A stretch of DNA of 64,000 nt, from contig NZ_AEEC02000003.1 in the NCBI RefSeq assembly GCF_000300975.2, positions 124,001 to 188,000 of the forward strand, read 5' to 3'. The DNA comes from Herbaspirillum frisingense GSF30 (GTDB taxonomy: Bacteria > Pseudomonadota > Gammaproteobacteria > Burkholderiales > Burkholderiaceae_D). This document shows, piece by piece, positions 8,071 to 17,346 of this stretch; the first letter of the stretch is position 1; every line of letters starts with the position of its first letter. The position numbers and the translations under genes were made by a program. The notes under the pieces are model-generated. The model was not told the DNA's origin. It did no database searches and saw nothing but the letters and a program-made list of their open reading frames with translations.

Positions 8071-9735
8071 TCAGCCTGGCAGCACATGGCACAGCAGCCG
8101 ATCGATGATGCGTTCGGCATCACTGCAATCGGCGAGACTGCCGCGCCAGGCGACGATCTGATCCGGGCGGATCAGGACCAGCGGTACCTCATAGCCGGCG
8201 ATGACATCGGGGTCATCGAGGTGCAGCACCGTCAGGCTGCCGCGATAGCGCTGCATGGCATGGCTGAACGGTGTGGTGTCGGCATCCGGCTGGCCCAGGC
8301 ACAGCAAGGTCCAACCGAAACCAAAGTGGTCATACAGTGAACTGCCGTCCTGCAGCCAGAAATGCGGGGGGCGTCCGCCAGGGCTGGCCGTCGGCGTATA
8401 GGTATTGGCCGCATCCGCAGGAGCCGGGCTGCCGTCGGCGATGATCGCCGGAGATCCATCGTAGCGACCACCGAAGGTGATACCGGGGATATTGAATTCG
8501 GCTCGACCATGTTGTTCCAGGTAGAGGCCTGCAGCGGCACGCGCGGCGGCGCCCTCTGCGCTGTCCTGCTCCAGTTCGGCTACGGGGGTGAACAGCCCCA
8601 ACGAGTCGGCGAACTTGCGCGCGTAGCTGGTATTGCGCAGCGCCAGCGGTCGGCGTTCTGCCTCATAGGTGTCCAGCAACGCCGGACTGGCCTGGCCGTG
8701 CAGTACGGCCGCCAGCTTCCAGCCGAGATTGACGGCGTCCTCGACAGCGGTGTTATAGCCCAGACCACCGGTGGGGGTGAACAGATGCACCGCATCGCCG
8801 CCAAGGAATACACGTCCACGCCGGAAATGATCAGCGACCAGCGAATGCCCTGCAGTCCAGCCGCCCTTGGACAGTATCTCCACAGGCAAGTCACGTCCTA
8901 CCGCCGCGCAGAACAGTCCGCGCGCATCCGCCTCCGTGATGGCGTCTTCCTTCTCATGAGGCCGCAGCTGCGTATGGAAAGCAAACTCTCCCTTGCCGTC
9001 GACAGCAGCCATGAAGGCACGCCGGTCACCGTTGAAGGTGACATTCATCCATGCTGGCGCATGTGGCATCTGTTCGTAGAAAGTCGGACAGCGTAGGTAG
9101 ACAGCGAACATTCGGCCGCCCATGAAATCGCGCTGCACGCCGGTTTCGCCCGTGTAACTCAATCCCAGCCGCTCTCGCACCGCACTGCGGGGACCGTCGG
9201 CGCCCATCAGGTAATGGCTGCGGACCTCAAAGCGTTCACCGGTATGGCGATGCTCGACGGTCGTGATGACGTGGTCTGAATGCTCGGTGAAATCCAGTAT
9301 CCGATGCGCATAGCACACGTCTACGCCATCAAGCCGTTCAGCCTGGCGGCGCAGCTCGGCTTCGACATACTTTTGCGACACCCGGTGCGGCAGCTCCGCC
9401 GCACTCCACGAGCCCCGCAACTCGCGTGCACGGGTCTTTGCCTGCTGTGCCGACGGTAACCGAAAGCGCGCCAGTTCATGCCCGGCATAGCGCGTGAAAT
9501 AGGCAATGTCGGTGGGGAAATCCGCCGGTAGCCCCTGGGCACGGATCTCATCGGCAAAACCCAGCCGCCGGAAATGTTCCATCGTCCGTGCCTGGGTGGC
9601 ATTGGCCTGCGGGTTGAATGCCGTGCTGTCCTTTTCATCGGCCAGCAGCACACTCACACCGCGTCTTCCCAGTTCGTTGGCCAGCATGAGGCCGCACGGC
9701 CCTCCGCCGCAAATCATTACGTCTACCGCCTTCAT
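8071..9735 (-). CDS. FAD-dependent aromatic ring hydroxylase
   Basis: A 554-residue group A flavoprotein monooxygenase. The FAD/NAD(P)H motifs are visible: GGGPCG at 10-15, DG at 180-181 in GADGPRSAVR, and GD at 313-314 in GGDAVHLFTPTGGLG. The C-terminal thioredoxin-like tail and the length fit the TfdB/MhpA type more than the shorter salicylate and 4-hydroxybenzoate hydroxylases. It is the first gene of the aryl operon, directly downstream of the palindromic operator at 9757-9791. It should hydroxylate an aromatic ring using NAD(P)H and O2. Whether it acts before or after the decarboxylase is not known. Confidence 0.85.
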   Translation of the reverse strand: MKAVDVMICGGGPCGLMLANELGRRGVSVLLADEKDSTAFNPQANATQARTMEHFRRLGFADEIRAQGLPADFPTDIAYFTRYAGHELARFRLPSAQQAKTRARELRGSWSAAELPHRVSQKYVEAELRRQAERLDGVDVCYAHRILDFTEHSDHVITTVEHRHTGERFEVRSHYLMGADGPRSAVRERLGLSYTGETGVQRDFMGGRMFAVYLRCPTFYEQMPHAPAWMNVTFNGDRRAFMAAVDGKGEFAFHTQLRPHEKEDAITEADARGLFCAAVGRDLPVEILSKGGWTAGHSLVADHFRRGRVFLGGDAVHLFTPTGGLGYNTAVEDAVNLGWKLAAVLHGQASPALLDTYEAERRPLALRNTSYARKFADSLGLFTPVAELEQDSAEGAAARAAAGLYLEQHGRAEFNIPGITFGGRYDGSPAIIADGSPAPADAANTYTPTASPGGRPPHFWLQDGSSLYDHFGFGWTLLCLGQPDADTTPFSHAMQRYRGSLTVLHLDDPDVIAGYEVPLVLIRPDQIVAWRGSLADCSDAERIIDRLLCHVLPG

Positions 9736-9756
9736 CTGCTTTCCTTTGTCTCTTGT

Positions 9757-9799
9757 TATAGGCCGACCTATAGTAAGGATGCCTTACTATATTCGTCAA
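9757..9799 (-). promoter_or_regulatory. Promoter and overlapping palindromic operators of the aryl operon
   Basis: TATAGTAAG (9769-9777) and CTTACTATA (9783-9791) form a perfect 9-bp inverted repeat with spacer GATGC. A second palindrome, TATAGG-CCGA-CCTATA (9757-9772), overlaps it. For the leftward operon, a -35 TTGACG (9794-9799) and a -10 TACTAT (9770-9775) with an 18-base spacer fall across the first palindrome, so a protein bound there would block RNA polymerase. The divergent MarR gene at 9893 is the obvious candidate. Confidence 0.7.
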
Positions 9800-9892
9800 G
9801 CTGGATTTTGTAAAAGCAAGGAAAACCGAAGGTGCCGGTATACTTCGCGTAATCTGCCTCATTGACACCACGCCCACCCGGCGGCCAGACGC

Positions 9893-10384
9893 ATGGATGT
9901 GACACCCAAGAAGACCCGAAAGCCGGCCAGGCCGGCAATTCCCGCCAGCAATGATGCCTGGCGTGCAACCAACCTCGGCCGCCTGCTCAACCAGGCCGTG
10001 CAGCGTTTTGAAGAGAGTGTGCTGGCCAAGATGGTCGCGGCCGGCCATGGGCAATTCACCCTGAGCCACATCAGCGTTACACGCAACCTCGACGTCCAAG
10101 GCACCCGCGCCACCGAAATTGCCAAGCGCGCCTCCATCACCAAGCAGTCCCTGGGAGAACTGGTACTACAGTTGGAGAAGCTGGGCATCGTCATGCGCGA
10201 ACCCGATCCTAGCGACGGCCGGGCCAAGATCGTGCGCTTTACGCCGCAAGGCATGTTGTGGCTGGAACAGTTCCACCAGGCGGTAGAAGAGACGGAAGCA
10301 GAGATCGCGGCAGCCCTTGGACCCAAGCTTTACCTGGCCCTCAAGGAAGGGCTACTCGGTTACACCGGACGACATCAGACTTGA
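9893..10384 (+). CDS. MarR-family regulator of the aryl operon
   Basis: A 163-residue MarR-type winged helix protein of usual length. The helix-turn-helix lies around residues 75-100 (RATEIAKRASITKQSLGELVLQLEKLGIV), followed by the wing DPSDGRAKIVRFT and a C-terminal dimerisation helix. The gene diverges from the monooxygenase-decarboxylase-dehydrogenase-MFS operon, with only 157 bases between them and two overlapping palindromes there. A repressor released by an aromatic acid ligand is the expected mode for this family. The link to the operon is inferred from position. Confidence 0.9.
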   Translation: MDVTPKKTRKPARPAIPASNDAWRATNLGRLLNQAVQRFEESVLAKMVAAGHGQFTLSHISVTRNLDVQGTRATEIAKRASITKQSLGELVLQLEKLGIVMREPDPSDGRAKIVRFTPQGMLWLEQFHQAVEETEAEIAAALGPKLYLALKEGLLGYTGRHQT

Positions 10385-10789
10385 TATCCACGCCCGACGG
10401 CTATCCAGCAGTTTGGCAACACGCTTGCTCAGCCTGATGTGTTGATTGCGATGTATCGATAGTGAAGTCGCGCGCCTGGTCGGCAACTTGCGCGATATGA
10501 GAGCGTGCATTGAACAGCGCCAGCGCGACCAGACGTATGGCCAGGCCCACCCAGAACAGGGTGAAGGCAAAGAACACCGGTATCCCTGCACAGAGACCAA
10601 GGCGTGGCTCTTTCGAGTGCTTTGACAGGACTCGCGGCGCGCATAAGCTTGAAAAGTAGCTGTCTTTGCTACAGGCCGCTGGTTGGGCAACAGCGGCAAT
10701 ACGCAAGGCTGCGTGGCTTGCGCGTCACCGATTCCATCGCAGGCGCCGTCCTCCGCCCAGAAGCGAGAGACAGCGCCGAACAGGACCGT
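10385..10789. other. Spacer between the MarR gene and the next MFS gene
   Basis: No convincing full gene. A minus-strand frame (10401-10706, described separately) contains one membrane-like segment. No strong terminator or repeat was seen. Confidence 0.4.
10401..10706 (-). CDS. Possible small membrane protein or gene relic
   Basis: A 101-residue frame contains one strong hydrophobic segment (FFAFTLFWVGLAIRLVALAL) followed by a hydrophilic helix rich in A, Q and D. The first 35 residues look like random translation and no ribosome site decides a start. It could be a short single-pass protein starting further in, a fragment of a decayed gene, or chance. I do not recognise it. Confidence 0.25.
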   Translation of the reverse strand: MRIAAVAQPAACSKDSYFSSLCAPRVLSKHSKEPRLGLCAGIPVFFAFTLFWVGLAIRLVALALFNARSHIAQVADQARDFTIDTSQSTHQAEQACCQTAG

Positions 10790-12112
10790 TCAAGCGTGCG
10801 CCGGCTCGCGAATGGTCAGGATGGTGATGAAGCACAGCACCGAGCACACCGCCAGAAACACCCAGACATAGCTCCAGCTGTAGTTGTCCAGCAGGAGACC
10901 GGCGATCAGCGGCGCACAGGCCCCCCCCAGTTGCCCGAGTGTATTGACCATCGCACTGGCCATCGGATAGACCTTGCGGGAGGTCATGCCCATCGGATAG
11001 ACCATGTACGTGGAATAGCCGATGTTGAGCAGGATCCCCGTCAGCAGCAGCAGCGCGCCATACAGGAAGGGATCGGCCGGCGAGTTGATGAGGATGACCA
11101 TCATGATGGTGGTGAAGAACGCCGAAATCAGCATGGCCGGCTTGCGACGCTTGTCGAGCAGGCGATCGGTCATCATGCCGCCCAGGAGATTGCCGATCAC
11201 CGCGCCCACCCAGGGGGCGGCAGCGACCATGCCCATGTTGGTGACGGAGTAGCCCTTGACGCTGATCAGGTAGGTCGGAATCCAGGCGAGCAGGACGTTC
11301 ACGATCGCGGTCATGAAGAAATAGCCCAGCGCCGCACCCATGATGTTCCATGAACGGAAGATGCCCTTGGTCGTGTCGACCGTGGCGACCTTGCTGGTGC
11401 GGATCAGGCGATCCAGCAGGGCGAAGTCGCGCTTGCTGCTCGGGGCCTGGGCGGTACCGCTGGCGGCCCGATCATCATTGATGTGCTGTAGCTCTTCCTC
11501 GGACACATGACGGCTTTCCGATGGCCGGTTCTTCACCACCAGCAGCCACACCACCGACAGGACGATGCCGGGCAGCGCGAAGATGTAGAAGATATAGCGC
11601 CAGCCCCAGTAATGGATGATGACCGCACAGACCGGCGGCACCAGCACCGGGCCGAACTTGGCGGCGGCCAGGAAGATCCCGGTCATGGTGCCTTTTTCGC
11701 GCGCCGGAAACCAGTTGTTGATGGTCGAGGTGATCCCGATGGGCAGGGGGCCTTCCGCCAATCCCAGTCCGAAGCGGTAGATCTTCAGCATCAGCAGCGA
11801 TGAAGCCGTACCGATCAAGCCGGTGAACAGGGAGGTCGCCAACATGGCGAGCGAAAACACGCGGGGGATACCGAAGCGCGTGTAGGCCAGGCCGGAAGGC
11901 AGCTGTGCGAGGCTATAGGCGAACAGGAAAATACTGGCCAGTGCACCGGCTTCGGTGTTGGACATCACGAATTCCTTGCGCAGGAACGGCAAGGCGACGC
12001 CCAGGTTGGCACGGTCGGCGGCAGCCACCGTGTACACAATGAAAATCAGTGCGCCGATGACCCATCTGAAATGGCTCTTCGACTTCGTACGTTCCATGGC
12101 TACCGCTTCCAT
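10790..12112 (-). CDS. MFS transporter, organic anion symporter type
   Basis: A 440-residue permease with twelve predicted helices. DRANLGVALPFLRKEF in helix 1, SGLAYTRFGIPRVFS in the 2-3 loop and RFGLGLAEGPLPIG in helix 4 are typical of the anion:cation symporter family (glucarate, galactonate, phthalate and similar acids). AAGGAG lies seven bases before the ATG at 12112, supporting this start over a Met five codons in. It is the last gene of a minus-strand group with an RraA-like aldolase and a dehydrogenase, and likely imports their substrate. Confidence 0.9.
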   Translation of the reverse strand: MEAVAMERTKSKSHFRWVIGALIFIVYTVAAADRANLGVALPFLRKEFVMSNTEAGALASIFLFAYSLAQLPSGLAYTRFGIPRVFSLAMLATSLFTGLIGTASSLLMLKIYRFGLGLAEGPLPIGITSTINNWFPAREKGTMTGIFLAAAKFGPVLVPPVCAVIIHYWGWRYIFYIFALPGIVLSVVWLLVVKNRPSESRHVSEEELQHINDDRAASGTAQAPSSKRDFALLDRLIRTSKVATVDTTKGIFRSWNIMGAALGYFFMTAIVNVLLAWIPTYLISVKGYSVTNMGMVAAAPWVGAVIGNLLGGMMTDRLLDKRRKPAMLISAFFTTIMMVILINSPADPFLYGALLLLTGILLNIGYSTYMVYPMGMTSRKVYPMASAMVNTLGQLGGACAPLIAGLLLDNYSWSYVWVFLAVCSVLCFITILTIREPAHA

Positions 12113-12232
12113 TCAAGTCTCCTTCAGCGATTGAAGCATTTTCTGTTTTCATCTGCGCCGCCCCGCGCCATCAGGCCAGGGGCAGGCAGGAAGATGGAGT
12201 CCGGTCTTGCGCCGGCTCTCCCTTTCGGTGGC

Positions 12233-12871
12233 TTACACCAGACCGTAATTCTTGAGGATGTCCTGCAACTTCATGAGCTCGACGGTGGAGGCGCCGTCCT
12301 CGATGGCGCGACGCATCTTTTCTTCCTTTTCTTCGCGCGCGATGCTGCTGGCGATGGTCGCTTCGACTTCGTCTTTTGCCACCACTGCCAGGCCGTCGCG
12401 GTCGCCCACGATGATGTCACCGGGATGGATGACGACATCGCCAATGACCACCGGAACGTTGACCCGGCCCGGCTGGTGCTTGCCGGTGCCCTTGATGGAC
12501 AGGCCGCGGCAGAAGACCGGGAATCCCAGATCGATGATGGTGTTCGCATCGCGTACGCAGCCATTGACCACCAGCCCGGCGATGCCGCGCTTCATTGCCA
12601 GCACGGTCAGCACGTCACCCCACGGACCGGCTTCCATGAAGGCCTTGGCATCGACCACCAGCACGTCGCCCGGTTTGGCCTGCAGGACCGCGTAGTGCAG
12701 CACCAGGTTGTCGCCCGGGCGGGCATCCACTGTCAGGGCCGGACCGGCCAGGCGAGAGGTGGGATCGATCGGTTTCATGCCGTGGTCCAGGGCGCCCTTG
12801 GCACCCTGTGCTTCGTAGACCGTGGCCGAACCGAGCTCACGCAACTGGGTAATCTGTTCTTTGGTGGTCAT
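12233..12871 (-). CDS. RraA-like class II pyruvate aldolase
   Basis: A 212-residue member of the RraA/HMG-aldolase family. Residues GPWGD (82-86) and GCVRD with Arg107 and Asp108 form the site that binds the divalent metal and the pyruvate enolate in 4-hydroxy-4-methyl-2-oxoglutarate aldolases. The C-terminal extension (KDEVEATIASSIAREEKEEKM) is typical of the aldolase branch rather than of the RNase E regulator. It would cleave a 4-hydroxy-2-oxo acid to pyruvate, or decarboxylate oxaloacetate, a common side activity. It lies between the MFS gene and a dehydrogenase under GntR control, which supports catabolism of a branched or hydroxylated dicarboxylate. Confidence 0.85.
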   Translation of the reverse strand: MTTKEQITQLRELGSATVYEAQGAKGALDHGMKPIDPTSRLAGPALTVDARPGDNLVLHYAVLQAKPGDVLVVDAKAFMEAGPWGDVLTVLAMKRGIAGLVVNGCVRDANTIIDLGFPVFCRGLSIKGTGKHQPGRVNVPVVIGDVVIHPGDIIVGDRDGLAVVAKDEVEATIASSIAREEKEEKMRRAIEDGASTVELMKLQDILKNYGLV

Positions 12872-12901
12872 GATGGATATATCCTGGGTTGGAAGTTGAA
12901 G

Positions 12902-13768
12902 TCAGGTTGCGTCGCCAGCGGCGAGCAACCAGGTAAGAGCCTGTCCGACGTCGGGGTTGTCCACGTCCAGTGGACGTCGCTCCAGCAGCGCCGAAGTGGC
13001 ATTGAAACGCTCCTCCACGCCCGGCAGCACCAGCGATGGCAGTCCCTGGCCGTCGAGTTCCCGGCGTGCATCGTGGACTTCATGGGCACGGCGTTTCGCA
13101 TGGATCACGTGAGTGCGCACCAGCATGTCGATGAAGCTGCGCAGTGGGGTCTCGTCGATATCCTTCAACTGGTGATACAGCTCTTCGCGTACGCCCTGCT
13201 TTTCGGCGCTCATCAACAGCTCGACCGCCAGCGCTTCCATGCCTTTGGTAAAAATGCTGCGCAGGATCTTCAGCGAAATCGCAGCACCCGGACTGGCGCC
13301 CTCGATGACCTGCACCCGGCCGTTGGCAGTGAGCAGCACCTCCCTGAAATCGGCAGCCTTGCGGCCGGCCACCAGCAGCGGGGTCTTTTCCCAGTTGAGC
13401 GAAATGGCGCCCATGATGGCCACATCCACGTATTCGAATCCCGCCGCAAGGGCGGTGGCAAAGGCTTGCTTCTTGGTCTCCGGGCTGGCGGTGGTCAGAT
13501 CGGCAAATCCGGTCCCCGCGTCCAGGAACGCTGCCACCTGTTCGACCACGGCCAGGGCCTGTGCCCCGGTCACGCAGGAAAACACCCACTGTACATTTTC
13601 GAAGCAAACGCCTGGCTGCTGGTGTAGCTCCAGGCTCCATTGGCTGGCCAGCTCCCGGGCCGCCGGGGAAGGAAAGGCTTCGCAGAGGATCAGTTCATGC
13701 CCTGCTGCATAGAGGGCTTTGGCATAGCAGCGACCAACTTCGCCCATGCCGACGATTGCGATGCGCAT
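12902..13768 (-). CDS. NAD(P)-dependent hydroxy acid dehydrogenase (6PGDH-like fold)
   Basis: The start is set at 13768, where GGAGA precedes ATG; the frame stays open further upstream but that part does not look coding. The 288-residue protein has a Rossmann motif GMGEVG at 7-12 and an all-helical C-terminal half of the DUF1932/phosphogluconate dehydrogenase type. The conserved DLTTASPETKK block and a lysine-containing KILRSIFTKGMEAL helix fit the beta-hydroxyacid dehydrogenase superfamily. It probably oxidises a hydroxy acid to the 2- or 3-oxo acid later cleaved by the adjacent aldolase. The exact substrate is unknown. Confidence 0.8.
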   Translation of the reverse strand: MRIAIVGMGEVGRCYAKALYAAGHELILCEAFPSPAARELASQWSLELHQQPGVCFENVQWVFSCVTGAQALAVVEQVAAFLDAGTGFADLTTASPETKKQAFATALAAGFEYVDVAIMGAISLNWEKTPLLVAGRKAADFREVLLTANGRVQVIEGASPGAAISLKILRSIFTKGMEALAVELLMSAEKQGVREELYHQLKDIDETPLRSFIDMLVRTHVIHAKRRAHEVHDARRELDGQGLPSLVLPGVEERFNATSALLERRPLDVDNPDVGQALTWLLAAGDAT

Positions 13769-13797
13769 CGGTGTCTCCGGTTTGAATATTTTTACAA

Positions 13798-13826
13798 AGA
13801 ATACAAAAAAAGTACATTTAAGGCAA
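13798..13826 (-). promoter_or_regulatory. Candidate promoter of the dehydrogenase-aldolase-MFS operon
   Basis: Reading leftward, TTGCCT (13821-13826) and TATTCT (13798-13803) are separated by 17 bases, 30 bases before the ATG at 13768. It lies in an AT-rich patch of the divergent intergenic region shared with the GntR gene. Confidence 0.5.
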
Positions 13827-13944
13827 ATCAGTTTCTTACCTAGCTTAAAAAAACCACAAAAAGAACAATATTGGGACATTCAAGCCGAATGAGCCGCCCT
13901 GTTGGACGAGGTCGGGATGGCGCATATAGAATCCGCCATCGGCA

Positions 13945-14634
13945 ATGGAAACGGGAGCATCGAAGGTGGAACGCGGCAAGGACAAGGTCTACGAAGTACT
14001 CCGTCAGCGGGTTGTCGGAGGACGATACAAGCCAGGCACCCAGCTCAAGGAAGAACCGCTTGCGCGTGAATTGGGAGTCAGCCGTACGCCTGTGCGGACC
14101 GCCCTGAGACGTCTTGTCGAGGAGGGCCTGGCCACTGCCGACGCCGGCCAGGGCATCCACGTGGCGGCCTGGAGCGAGTGGGATATCGAAGAAACCTTCC
14201 AGCTGCGCATGTTGCTGGAGCCCTATGCAGCCAGCCTGGCTGCCGAGCGTGGCGACGAGGAAATGCTGAAGATCCTGAAGGACAGCAATGAGAGGATGGC
14301 CTCTGCCATCCGCGATGGCGGCCCCCATTCAGTCGAAAATATCCAGGCGGCCAACAGCACCTTCCACCGGACCATCCTGGATTATTCCGCTTCGCCGCGC
14401 TTGCGTGCGATGCTGGAGACCATCATCGACATGCCCATCATCGTCCGTTCCTTCCACCTCTATGAACCGGCACAACTGGAGCAAAGCCTGCATCACCATC
14501 AGGACCTGGTCCTGGCAATGGAAGCAAAAGATGGCGAACTGGCACGCCAGGTCATGCGCCTGCACCTGCGAATGTCCTACCACCGCTTCATGAAGCGGCG
14601 CAGCGAGTATCAGGGGCTAGGCGCGCCCGGATGA
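13945..14634 (+). CDS. GntR-family regulator with FCD domain
   Basis: A 229-residue FadR-subfamily GntR protein. The winged helix spans residues 8-75 (YKPGTQLKEEPLARELGVSRTPVRTALRRL) and the helical FCD ligand domain follows, with its metal-site histidines in FHRTILDY and LHHHQDLV and near LHLRMSYHRF. The start is uncertain: ATG 13945 has no clear ribosome site and a GTG at 13966 is an alternative. It diverges from the dehydrogenase-aldolase-MFS operon and most likely controls it, with an organic acid as ligand. Confidence 0.9.
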   Translation: METGASKVERGKDKVYEVLRQRVVGGRYKPGTQLKEEPLARELGVSRTPVRTALRRLVEEGLATADAGQGIHVAAWSEWDIEETFQLRMLLEPYAASLAAERGDEEMLKILKDSNERMASAIRDGGPHSVENIQAANSTFHRTILDYSASPRLRAMLETIIDMPIIVRSFHLYEPAQLEQSLHHHQDLVLAMEAKDGELARQVMRLHLRMSYHRFMKRRSEYQGLGAPG

Positions 14635-14732
14635 TTGCGTGCAGACAGGTCCGTAGCATGACACCCGGAAGGGCTTCCGCACGGATTGAGGAGGGAGTCC
14701 GGGCGATGCAGGTAGGGGGGCTACGAGAAGGC

Positions 14733-14753
14733 GCCGGCCCGCAGACGGCCGGC
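14733..14753. terminator. Hairpin between convergent GntR and MarR-like genes
   Basis: GCCGGCC (14733-14739) pairs with GGCCGGC (14747-14753) across a 7-base loop, 14 bases past the end of the minus-strand regulator gene. Only a broken T-tract follows on the plus strand. Confidence 0.5.
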
Positions 14754-14766
14754 CACCCTGTTGTTC

Positions 14767-15324
14767 TTACATCGACGTCGCCGACCGCGCCGCCTGCTCA
14801 TACAAGCCCGACAGCACGCGCAGGAACCGGGCCAGCTCTTCCAGTTCGTAGCTCTCGGTGTTGTCACCGGTGAGGCTGGAGACCAGCAGCTGCTCCCTGA
14901 TCTCGTAGTACCGCTTGCAAAGATCCTGCCCGGCCTCATTGGTCGAATACAGCACTTCCTTGCCGCGCCGCTCGGTGCTCACCAGGCCCAGGGCGTGCAG
15001 TTTCTTGAGCGAGTAGTTGACCACGTGCGTGTCCTCGATATTGAGGATGAAGGCGATGTCGGCCAGCTTCTTCTCGCGTGCGCGATGGTTGATATGGTGC
15101 AATACCAGGACGTCGGTGGCCGTCATGTCCTTCATGCCGGCCGCCGAGATGCAGCGGATCATCCATCGGTTGAAGGCATTGCTGGCGATGATCATGCCGA
15201 ACTCGAATTCGCTCAACTCCTTGCTCCTTCCTGAAGCCAGATGCAGTGACGATACGATCGGCACCTTGCCTGGGGTGTTGGGCTGGGCGAAATTGGCTTT
15301 CGGGGTTTTCTTTTCGGTTGGCAT
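14767..15324 (-). CDS. MarR-like winged helix regulator
   Basis: The start is placed at the ATG at 15324 (MPTEKKTPK); upstream codons do not look coding. The 185-residue protein has a winged helix around residues 60-130 ([58 protein letters not shown]) and a C-terminal helical tail. No effector is evident. It stands alone between a GntR gene and a chemoreceptor gene, and its target is unknown. Confidence 0.8.
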   Translation of the reverse strand: MPTEKKTPKANFAQPNTPGKVPIVSSLHLASGRSKELSEFEFGMIIASNAFNRWMIRCISAAGMKDMTATDVLVLHHINHRAREKKLADIAFILNIEDTHVVNYSLKKLHALGLVSTERRGKEVLYSTNEAGQDLCKRYYEIREQLLVSSLTGDNTESYELEELARFLRVLSGLYEQAARSATSM

Positions 15325-15478
15325 AAAGGTCTTTGGAAAGCAGACAAGATCACTGACCGCCACAGGAAATATCGTCGAGCGATTTTTCCCGCCGCCGGCA
15401 GTCAGTCGAGAAACCCCAATTTTAAACCCCAATTTCCTCGGCAAGGTGAGCCAGATTGGGCTCTGTTGAATCTGCAGT

Positions 15479-17143
15479 CTACTTTTCCACCAGCAACTTC
15501 CTGCCCTCCGGCGTCCATGCCAATGGCGCCTCGGCATGCTCGCCTGACAATTCCCAGTCCGCCGCGCCAGGTTCGTGCGTCGTCTGGCTTGCCTGCGCAC
15601 CCTGTGTCTTGAAGATCGATACCGCGCGCCCCAGCGCCAGCGAGCGGTCATGCATCTGCTGCGCGGCCGCTGCCGCCTGTTCCACCAGGGCCGAATTCTG
15701 CTGCGTCATGTCATCGATCTGCTCGACCGCCTGGTTGATCTGGCGGATGCCTTCGCTCTGTTCGTCGCTGGCGGCCGATATCTCGATCATGATGTCGGCC
15801 ACGTGTTTCACGCTGGAGACGATCTCCTGCATGGTCTGCCCGGCCTGGTCCACCAGCGCGCCACCGGCGTCGACCTTCTTCACCGAGCTCTGGATCAGCC
15901 CGGCGATCTCCTTGGCGGCAGCGGCGCTGCGCTGGGCCAGGGCGCGCACCTCGGCGGCGACCACGGCAAACCCGCGTCCCTGCTCACCGGCGCGGGCTGC
16001 CTCCACGGCAGCGTTCAACGCCAGGATATTGGTCTGAAAGGCGATGCCATCGATCACCCCGATGATGTCGACGATCTGGCGCGAGCTCTCCTTGATTTCC
16101 TTCATCGTGCTGACCACCTGGGTGACCACGTCGCCCCCTTGCGTGGCGACCTGCGAAGCGTTGAGCACCAGATGATTGGCTTCGCGGGCGTTCTCGGCGT
16201 TCTGGTTGACCGCATTGGTCAGCTCCAGCATGGAACTGGCGGTTTCTTCCAGCGTGCTGGCCTGCAGTTCGGTACGGGCCGACAGGTTGGCATTGCCTTC
16301 GGCGATCTCGCGCGCCGCCACGGAAATGGCGTCGGACCCCTCGCGTACCTGCGTCACCGCGCCTACCAGGCCGTCGCGCATGTGTTGCAGTGCCGCCAGC
16401 AGCTTGGCCGTTTCGTCCGAGCCGGTGGCCTCGACCTGAACCGCCAGATCACCACCGGCCACGCGTTCGGCAATATTGATGGCGGCATTGAGCGGGCGCG
16501 TGATGCCGCGCATGACGGAATAGCCCACCAGCGCGGCCAGCAGCGTGGCAATGCTGGCCATGGCAATCATCAGCATGCTGGCCGAGGTGGCCACCTGTTC
16601 GGCGTCACGCCCGCCCTCTTCCATGCGGCTGCCCTGGTAGGCGATCAGATTGTCGAGAGCCTTGAAATAGGCGCTCTGGTAGGGGGCGATCTCGGGCAGG
16701 ATCAGGTCCCGCGCCTGCTCGACCTGTCCATCCTTGACGGCGGCGATGAAATTGTTCAGCACCGGCGTGTACTGGGCACGCGCCGCATTGACCGCCTTGA
16801 GCATGCGCAGCCCGTCTTCCGAACTGGTATTGGCGGCAAACTGCTTGAGCGTGTTGTCGATGGTCTTGCCGGCCCGATCGATGGTGTCGAGCTCGCCCTT
16901 GATCTCGTCGACCGTGCTCATGAAGAGCAGGTTGCGCATGCTGCGCGCCGTCTCGTCCAGCGCACCCTTGACCGAGTTGGCCATCACGGTGCGCGGATAG
17001 TAATCCTTGGCGATCATGGCGATGCTGCCGTTGATCTGGTTCAGGCGCAGTACGCCAATGGCCGTCAGCGCCAGCATCAGGAAAATCACAATGCCGAAGC
17101 CTGCGCTCAGGCGTTGTCCGATGTTCAGATTCTTCAACTTCAT
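15479..17143 (-). CDS. Methyl-accepting chemotaxis protein
   Basis: A 554-residue transmembrane chemoreceptor. The ATG at 17143 is preceded by AAGGAG. Helix 1 is near residues 15-33. A periplasmic four-helix-bundle type ligand domain follows to about residue 187, then helix 2 ([19 protein letters not shown]), a HAMP domain ([20 protein letters not shown]), and the signalling domain with the hairpin tip [33 protein letters not shown] (written here as family hallmark, residues about 365-398). It ends in a short flexible tail without an obvious NWETF-type CheR tether. Ligand unknown; it lies next to a porin gene. Confidence 0.93.
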   Translation of the reverse strand: MKLKNLNIGQRLSAGFGIVIFLMLALTAIGVLRLNQINGSIAMIAKDYYPRTVMANSVKGALDETARSMRNLLFMSTVDEIKGELDTIDRAGKTIDNTLKQFAANTSSEDGLRMLKAVNAARAQYTPVLNNFIAAVKDGQVEQARDLILPEIAPYQSAYFKALDNLIAYQGSRMEEGGRDAEQVATSASMLMIAMASIATLLAALVGYSVMRGITRPLNAAINIAERVAGGDLAVQVEATGSDETAKLLAALQHMRDGLVGAVTQVREGSDAISVAAREIAEGNANLSARTELQASTLEETASSMLELTNAVNQNAENAREANHLVLNASQVATQGGDVVTQVVSTMKEIKESSRQIVDIIGVIDGIAFQTNILALNAAVEAARAGEQGRGFAVVAAEVRALAQRSAAAAKEIAGLIQSSVKKVDAGGALVDQAGQTMQEIVSSVKHVADIMIEISAASDEQSEGIRQINQAVEQIDDMTQQNSALVEQAAAAAQQMHDRSLALGRAVSIFKTQGAQASQTTHEPGAADWELSGEHAEAPLAWTPEGRKLLVEK

Positions 17144-17346
17144 GTGGATGCTCCTTGCAAGTCGAAATGCGGTAACGACGATGGTGTCAGCCTGCATCTC
17201 CTCCGCACCTGGCCGACGACTCCCCTCAAGACATGGAGCCGTCGGCAATCAGGCCCGGCGTCACGCACAGTAAGAAACTGCGTGCCTGAGAAACCTAGGC
17301 ACTACTTACCTTTCCCCCTCAAGACTGCATGCGCCGGAAAAAGCCG

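Noticed and set aside
12071-13627. A 518-codon plus-strand frame across the RraA-like and dehydrogenase genes
   Set aside because: Opposite two genes with clear motifs and ribosome sites; no recognisable protein pattern.
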